Of a DNA stretch of 64,000 nucleotides, positions 38,901 to 47,900 are shown piece after piece. The DNA is from Anodontia alba. Its lineage: Eukaryota; Mollusca; Bivalvia; Lucinida; Lucinidae. The notes under the pieces were generated by a model. That model was given only the letters and a program-made list of their open reading frames with translations, searched no databases and was not told where the DNA came from. Both the position numbers and the translations under genes were made by a program. The first letter of the stretch is position 1; each line of letters begins with the position of its first letter. The stretch is from contig OZ024823.1 in assembly GCA_964016985.1 (NCBI GenBank), positions 111,247,459 to 111,311,458 of the forward strand. The letters are read 5' to 3'.

Positions 38901-41900
38901 TGCATATTTTACCACAAGTTTTCCCAGTAATTTTGAAAAATGTAGGCACACAGTGTGGTAATTAGGTCAAATATGGTATATCTTTTTTAAAATTAGGTCG
39001 AATATGGTATATCCTTTTTTATATTTCCACAAACACCTAGACTGAGCACACATTTGATGCACCACAAGGAGACACTTCTACTGAGTACTCACAACATATG
39101 TTTTTATGGAGAAATAAGAAAAAAATAAATATTTATCTGAATATCTCTATTATCTGAAGCTATGTTTGTCATATAATGTGGTGACTAAACTAAAGTTACC
39201 TCCTCCTGAAAGACAAGTGCTTGGACTGAGTCTGTGCCTAGTTTCTGTACCAAATCTGGAATGACAACTTCTGGTTTACCTTGCCGTACAACCAGTCCAC
39301 TAAACAAGAATCAAGATTAATAAATAAAAGGAGACAATATGCAATGTGAATAAGAGTACTTTGAAACTAACAGGATTACAGTAAATGTCCTAAAATTTCA
39401 TACACTTAAGTTGTTGTCAAGTTGACATATGCAAATGGTGCATACCAAAATCAGACTGCTCCTGAAGGGGCACTCTGATCAGGGTCTTTACTGTTTGTCA
39501 TTCCACTAAGTATTTTAGCAAAACAACTGCATAAAAAGAAGCCCTCCTCGGTGGCTCAGATAGATGCACGTCTGACTGATGATCACGAGGTTGCAGTTTC
39601 TTCCCCAGCCAGGCCTGGCAACATTCTTTCTTGGAAATTGATCATGAAATATTTTCAATGGTCATTCTCTCCCTTCTGCTGATTCAAGAAAGGCAGTTGT
39701 CAGTTTCTGGCAAACGAATTATTGCTAACCTGAAAACAGGAGACCAATGGGCCGTGACTAGCAAACCTGGGTAAACAGCCATTGCATACCTGCAGCTGCC
39801 ATATATTTTTTTTATTTTTGCCAGGGCAACCAATTAAAATAGTAGATTGCCTTTAAACAATCTAGCAAATCACACATACATTATTGTGAGGAGTGGTTCA
39901 AACTGTTTACATATCTTTGGTTTTAGAGAAAAGAAATGCCCTTTTGACCATTTACTTAACCATTGCCATGCTGAATAAAGATGCTATGCCCACTTCTAAC
40001 TTTCAGCCAGTCAGATTACTTGATCCAGGTTGTTGATACAAATTCATATACTCAATGACAAACAAAGCAGATCAAATTCAGTTGGCTTCTGAAGCCAAAT
40101 GATCTAGATCTACATTATTTGCAAAAGCAGGGCATATCCAGGTTCAGCAGACTAGGGTTAATTTTGGTATATCACAAATTTCAGATGCCATGCTAATCAA
40201 AACTGCCAACAGACTTAACAAGAATTCCACTGAAGGCGTGTTGCACTTGTCAGCATTACAACACAATAACTCATGTGAAGAATGACAATTAGTCATTCAG
40301 TCATGATATGTGGGTCATAGTCATGGAGTGAACTCCTGCATTTTTTTTTTTTTTTGTCAGATTTTTATAAACTTCACAGAAACAATGAGTATGATGAGTA
40401 GCAGTGAGAGACATAACACTTTTGTTTTTCAGCACAGTTATCTTGCTTTGGCACTTTTGTCTGTAATTGTATAAAAGCAGTGCCAACTAGGTAGTCATTC
40501 AATGACAGCTTTAGTTTTAATAGTAGAAATATAATCATTTTGCCATACTTTTCTCAAGAAATGCAATTATTCTAAGCTTTCCAGAGAAAAACAGAGACTA
40601 TTGATATCATCTCTGTCCATCTGTCACATTATTGGTTTAGCAACATACAAATTGATAATTCATAAAGCACAAGTCACAACAGCAGTAGACAACATACTGA
40701 AATAGTTAGGCCTATTCACCTCTGCACCCACCCCCCCTCTCCCCCACAACACACACACACACAAAATAATAAAAAAAAAAAGTCAGAATGTTGCTCTTAC
40801 GTCTCTGAACATCCCTTTAAGAGTATTCTTTTTAAATCATTTTTCAGAAAAAGTAAGACTTGGCATTTCATGTGAATCATCTGCTGAAATATACATGTAC
40901 CATAGCTCCAGATAAGTTTTTTTCAACCAAAAATTGACATGTTCTTTTTTCTCAATAAAAACATGTTGTGGATACTCATTACAAATGTCTCACTGAGGTG
41001 CTTAACCTTGCTGATGAGAACCCACAACATCTTTCCATGGATAAAAAAGAGATTATTTGAGATGCTTTTAATGAGTACCCTCATCATGTGTTTGTGTGCA
41101 TAAATAAGAGAAGTATTTTAGACACTTCTAATGAGTAACCAAATGTTTCCATGGATAATTGAGGTAAGTATTTGAGGCAGTTCTAATGAGTATATACCCA
41201 CAACATATGTTTCTGTGGAGAGATAAGAAAAAATATTTTCCTGGCCCCAAGGTTATAAAACTTTTTTCATACTCAACTCAGCTGAGCATGAAATTTTCTC
41301 TGCTAATAAATATGAAAATGCCAACAATAGGTTATGCTATGTTTAGCAAGAAAGAATTTGGCATTGTTAGTTATTTGAGATTTATTGGCATGGAAAATTT
41401 CTTGATTAGCTGAGTTGAGCATGACCATAACCTCAGGGCCTGATACAGCCTCTTCTCTGGACATGATATACCTGACGAACTATGCAACCAGCATAAACTC
41501 AGATCAGCTTATATATCCACTCAGTCTGATCCTAGTATAAACTGGTTGCTAACACAATGCATGGACTTTAAACATTCTATTTGTGAACAGCTTAGAATCT
41601 GACCAGACTATGCTAATACACAGGCTGATCTGGATCTATACTGGCTGTATATGTCACAAGGAAGATTTTATGTATGTATAGATCTGTTTACCTGCCCTTG
41701 CTAGTGAGAGTCTTCCTGAGATCATGGATGCTTTCTAGCAGGAACTTTAATCTGTGAGGTCCTGTCTTTGGAAAGCCAAACTTGTATGTCAAACCATAGT
41801 GCCGTGGATCAAAACAATAGACAGGTAAGAGTAAGTTTCCATTCTTGTTAGCCCAGGATAAAACCTGTAAAGAAAATAGTGCATAGCTCCTAATAAGGGG

Positions 41901-44900
41901 GTATCAGGAATATATAAATTTTTCTTTTTTCTCCACGAAAACATACAAGGGGCGGTTGGATTATTTCTGGTCTTTTCATGCGGTCTTTCCACAGACAGCT
42001 ACCTACACATATTATACATGAGCAAAAACTACATTTTATTGCATTTGAATTGGTCAGTTTATTTTCAGTGAGAAGTGTGAATACTCGAAGTTTTGAGCAT
42101 TTAAACAAGGTAGGTACTAGGGCTATCACGGGTGGCTTTAAATCAGCTCAGCAATAGGTCTACTTCAAGGTTTGCAGCTGTAATACAAAAGCTCCTATGA
42201 AGATGGCAAAAGTGTTTAGACAGGGGAAACTTTGAAAAAGAATTAAAAGAATTTTTAAAGAATATTTCATGGTTTTTGAGGAAGAGCATACACATACATT
42301 GTGGGTACACATTTGAAGTGCCTCACCAAGGCACTTCTAATGAGTATCCACAACATATGTTTTTATGGAAAAATAAGGAGAATATCAGAAATTGGCTGAA
42401 AAAAGCACCTCATATGGAGCTTTATATGTATGTGGCATGAAATGTCATGTGTTTGTTTGTGTTGATGTTTTCTGGTCCAGTCAACCCATTTGGGTCATGT
42501 CAGGCGTGATCATTTTACCTAACAACACTTTTCCTGGGCAGACTTAGTCCTCTTAGCGGTTGACCAGTACTTGTGCACATTCTTTTGTATAAAATTAGCC
42601 CTTATGAGTACTGCATATATACCTTATACAAATGGAGATATCCATTATCAGTGCGTGCTTTTGCAGTCTGAGGATATCTGGATATAAGACATTCTCTGTT
42701 CACTGATATATTGGAGATAATTTGCATGAAATGGAAAAACCTGTTTTCTGAGAAAAATAAGAAAAATAATTCAAATGTTGTCTGCAGAAGTTTTTACCCA
42801 GCATGCTTAATGTTATAGGAGAGTCTTAAACTCCTCTGCTGAATACATATGTACTCTGTGTTGCAACCACATGAGGATGAAAACTATTCAACTGTGAAAC
42901 AGTCTGTGGAAAGAATAAATATTTCAAGGCATCACTGTGAGGTTCATGTACCTTGTGTACTGTAAGTTTTGGGATGCTCTCTTTTGTTTCAACTTTAAAC
43001 TTCTCTTTGTTGGCTGTTCCTGCACCACCTGCGAGCCAGTACGATAATATACCCTACCTAGGTGTCTTTTATTATAATGGAAGAAGTGCCAGGGTCATAT
43101 ATTTTCGATTTATCAATGAAAACTGCACCATTGTAAAGCAGACATTGGACTTCCAGTATTGGCCATGGTAATTTGTCTAGCATTTCACCAACACGACTAG
43201 TATTTAGCCAATGCCTGCAAGTCCAGCGCAACAGCCAATGCCTGCAAGTCCACTGTGCTGCAGTCTTTTTTTTTTGCACCTTTTCTGTTTGATGAGACTG
43301 AATTAACGCTTAGCACAAAGGGTAAATTTTTCAGCAGATGACATATTGAAATATTTTTTCTTATTTTCCCCATAAAACAGGCTTTGAGATTTCATGCAAA
43401 TTGTCTCCAGGGGAGACAATTTGCATGAAATGTCAAAACCTGTTTTCTAAGAAAACTAAGAGAAATATCATCAGTTTGTCATCTGCTAAATAAGCCCTGA
43501 GAGTGGTAAACATTACATGTGAATGCCAAATTAGTGCTGCATACTCCAACTGCAGACATGCTACATGTAGTGTTTTATATGCAGCAGCCAACACTGAGGT
43601 AAAATTCCAGCACTTCAGGTAAAATCTCAGCAATTACTAGTAAGCCTAGTCAGGCTTTCAAGTGCCCTCCAGTAAAAATGTAGGGATAAAGTAGGGCTCA
43701 AAATTTTGAAAAATTAGGGCAAAAGTATCATGAAAAGTAGGGATAGAAGGAATGTTCTGAGTGTTTTCAGACTTAAAAAGGGGCATTTTCAGAAAAAAAA
43801 GTAGGGAAAAATAGGGAGCACAAAAAGTTGGGAAAAACAGGAAAAGTAGGACCCACTTGCAAGCCTGCCTAGTAGTAGTATAACACCCATTAATAATCAT
43901 TATCACAGGCCCTATGCAATATACTGATGCATACCATAATAACCCTAAGTATGGGTCAGATAGACATGGGCAAACGGTGCAGATCCAGATCAGATGCTGC
44001 AGAATGCAGCATCTGATCAGGATCTACACCATTTGCCACTTGTCCAGCAGTATTTTTATACACATCATCAGGTAGTGGAGCAGACTTAGAACTGCAAAGC
44101 ACAGGGCGAGGATGGCAGAGAGTTTAAGTGTTCAAATATTTTAAGTAAATACTGTAATACTGACAAGACTTACTGCAATCAAACAGCTTTAGAAAAATAA
44201 TGCATCAATCATTTATAACCATGCTTCCTCTGCAGTGTCCCCAGTCAGTAGACAATGACTTTTCATCCAGCAGAGCCTACTTGAAGCCAAATACTGCAGG
44301 GACAAACCTGGCAAAATATTTTCCCTTTGACCTCAGCCATACGGATTCTGAGCAGATGCAACATCCCCACTTATTTTGGCCTGAATTCATAGTTGCAGCA
44401 TTACTGTGGAGACATGGCAAAAGTAAAAGCCTCATACTTTTTTCCTACTATCCAATATCCATATTCTGATTCTTGGGAAAGGGTGTGGTGACAGTGGTTA
44501 CAAATGACTGTTGCATAAATTGTTTTACGGCTCAGTCAACCTAATGGGGTCATGTCGAGCATGGTCAGTTTACCTAACCACACTTTTACTGGGCAGAAGT
44601 CTTCAAAGCATTTATCAAATATTGTGCACATTCTTTTGCCAGAAACTGACAACAGCCGGTCTTGAATCAGCAGATAGGAGAGAATGTTGACTGCTGCATA
44701 ATACTGTGAGAGTTGTATACATGTAATATGTTCTACTTTTATCCAGTTAATGGAAATAAACATTTTGGGTGTGATTTATCAAAGTCCAACAAACAAAAAA
44801 CAAAACAAAAATAAAACACAACTAAAAACAAACAACAGAAGGCCTCCAGAGACTGCATAAAGGTTTGTGATCGTTGGCCTGGTTAGCTCAATTGGTAGAG

Positions 44901-47900
44901 CACCTGACATGCAAGCAGTTGGTCATGGTTCAATTCCAGGGTCCAGCATACTTTTTCCTCCTTAATTTAAAACTTTAATGGCAATGAGGTACACTGCATG
45001 GTAAGTGCAGGGAAGTCTAGAAACTGAAGTATGTTCAGTTGATGCCTGGCCCTACAACATTTGAAGAAAGAGGAGTGTGACGATAAGCAAGACTGTAGGC
45101 CTGGTTAGCTCAGTTTGTAGAGCACCTGACTTGCAAGCAGATGGTCACCGGTTTGAGTCCTGCAGTGAGGCTCTCTTTTTCCTCCTTAGTTTACTTTAGG
45201 CTGACCTCACTAATTTGAAGGAAAATCAACCAAAATGCCATCTTCAGTCTGTTTTCTCAATAAGCCATCATGGACATTCCAGGCAGTGTGTCATGCTTTA
45301 TGAGTATATTTAGTGAGACTAACATGGGTGAAAATTCTAAAATTCAAGAATCCTGAAATCTGGATTTTCAAATACTGAAAAGACAATTTTCCCTATACTT
45401 AATATATGGACAAAAAATTTTGAAATCCTGAAAACAGGAATAATTGGATCCTGAAAACTTTCACCCATGGACTAAGTCTCCTGTGTAAAAACAATATTTC
45501 AGTATATGAGGTAAAAAGACGGCCAAAAAGAACTGGATGTCTGAATAAAATAATTACTAATAGATTTTCACCAACAACAGGGACACAGGACAAGATTGTT
45601 ATTTTTTTCGATTAAAAAAAATTATATGAAATAGTAGTTATTTGGCTAGTCTCGGGTTTTACCTACTTCAGAATAAGTGAAAAAATTGTCATCAAATACG
45701 TACACGACAGCGGTCAAATTTAAAATGGAACAAGAAATCCGCGGAAGGCGTCATCGCACCTGCTGTGGCAAAAGTCACAGGAGCCACAATCAGAATGTGG
45801 TTATTAAATAAGCTTATTTCATTCTTAGCAGTGCTTAGTTGGAAAACTGGGTTGAAAAAAATGAGGACAAAGTGCCTAGAGGGGCACATATATTCCAGGC
45901 CAGTGCCATTCCCTCTAATGGCTATATCTTCAGCACTGACTTTTCGTATTATACAGCCCAATGATAATGGAACGTCGACGTAAAATGTGTAAAAGTCACT
46001 GGAGCGTGAAATATAGGTCAAGGTCACGGGTCAAAGTACCTGCTAATTCAGTACATCAAGGAGAAGCACTATGCAAGGTATGGTGGTTGTAGGCCTTATA
46101 ACTGAGGAGTTATCAAACATCAACGTAAAATGTGTCAAATATAGGTCAAGGTGTCACCGGGTCAAGGTACCTGCCAAGCCAGTGCAATGAGGTGAAGCAC
46201 TATACAAGGTTTAGTGGTTGTAGGTCCTATATTTGAGGAGATACCGAACATCAACATAAAATGTGTCAAAGTCACTGGAGTGCAAAATATAGGTCAAGGC
46301 CACCAGGTCAAGGTACCTGCCTAGTTAGTACATCGAGAAGAAGCACTATATAAGATTTGGTGATTGAAGGCCTTAGAGTTGAGGACATATGGAAGGGCGA
46401 CGTAAAAGGTGTAAAAGTCAATGGAGCGCAAAATATAGGTCAAGGTCATCCAGTCAAGGTACCTGTGGAGTCCGTACATTGAGGAGAAGCACTACGCGAG
46501 GTTTGATGTTTGTAGGCCTTATAGTTGAGGAGATATTGAACGTCAACGTAAAATGTGTACAAGGCACTGGAGCACAAAATATAGGTCAAGGTCACCAGGT
46601 CAAGATACCTGCCAAGTTAGTTCATCTAGGAGAAGCACTATGCAAGGTTTGGAGGCTAGAAGTCTTACATTTGAGGAGATCTTGAACGTTGACGTAAATT
46701 ATGTCAAAGTCACTGCAGCCAAAATATAGGTCAAGGTCACCAGGTCAAGGTATCTGCTGAGTCAATACATTGAGAAGAAGCACTTTGCAAGGTTTGATGG
46801 TTGTAGGCCTTATAGTTGAGGAGATATCGAACGTCGACGCAAAATGTTCAAAGTCACTGGAGCGCAAAATATAGGTCAAGGTCACCGGGTCAAGGTACCT
46901 GCCGAGTCAGTACATCTAGGAGAAGCACTATGCAAGATTTGGTAGTTGTACGCCTTATAGTTGAGAAGATCTGGAACGTCAACGTAAATTATGTCGAAGT
47001 CAATGGAGCGCAAAATATAGGTCAAGGTCACTGGGTCAATGTACCTGCCAAGTCTGGAGGTCAGGGAGATGTGTCATGCAAGGTATGATGGTTGTTGTAG
47101 AATTGTAGTTGATTAGAATACTAACTTCGACGTAAATGTCGAACTTCGACATAACAGAACTGTTAACAGACAGACGGACGAATGGACAGACGAATGGAAA
47201 AGCAGGTACCTATGTCGCAAAGTCAGGAGGTCAGGGAGATGTTTCATACAAGGTTTGATGGTTGTTTAGTCTTGTAGTTGATTAGAATACTAACTTTGAC
47301 ATAAATGTCGAACTTCGACATAACAGAACTGTTAACAGACAGAGGGACAGACAGACAAACGGACAGACAAATGGAAAAGCGGGCACCTATGTCGCAAAGT
47401 CTGGAGGTCAGGGAGATGTTCCATGCAAGGTTTGATGGTTGTTTAGTCTTGTAGTTGATTAGAATACTAACTTTGACATAAATGTCGAACTTCGACATAA
47501 AAGTTGACAGACGGACGGACGAACAGACAGACGAACTGAAAGGCGGATACCTATGTTGCAAAGTCAGGAGGTCAGGGAGATGTTTCCCACAAGGTCTGAT
47601 GCTTGTTTAGTCTTGTAGTTGATTAGAATACTTACTTTGACATAAATGTCGAACTTTGACATAAATGTTGACAGACGGACGGATGGAAAATCGGACGCCT
47701 ATATCGCAACCTGCTACAAGCAGGTGCGATAAAAATTGGTATGGTCCTGTTGTTAGTTTATTCTTCTTCATATATCAGAAAATAAATATGGTAAATATAA
47801 CCATATTGATCGATACAATCCGATTTTCCTCTAGCAATCCTACACACAACATAAATTTTGTAAATGTGTAAATGACATTCGCCTAGATATCCTAAGTAGA

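Noticed and set aside
44200..44469. 89-residue plus-strand frame in CRY-DASH intron 1
   Set aside because: No recognisable domain, no flanking splice sites that fit either gene, and it lies next to a family F copy and a SINE part.
44877..45170. Two functional tRNA genes
   Set aside because: A and B boxes are good, but the acceptor stems do not pair and both run into the same CTTTTTCCTCCTTA sequence, so they are tRNA-derived repeats.
46389..47088. Arg/Ser-rich frames (98 and 90 residues)
   Set aside because: Each repeats with the 145-bp tandem units of the element at 45862-47735; no independent coding evidence.
29240..47735. CRISPR-like arrays in the regular repeats
   Set aside because: Adjacent units without unique spacers, in an intron-bearing eukaryotic genome; they are tandem cores of mobile elements.
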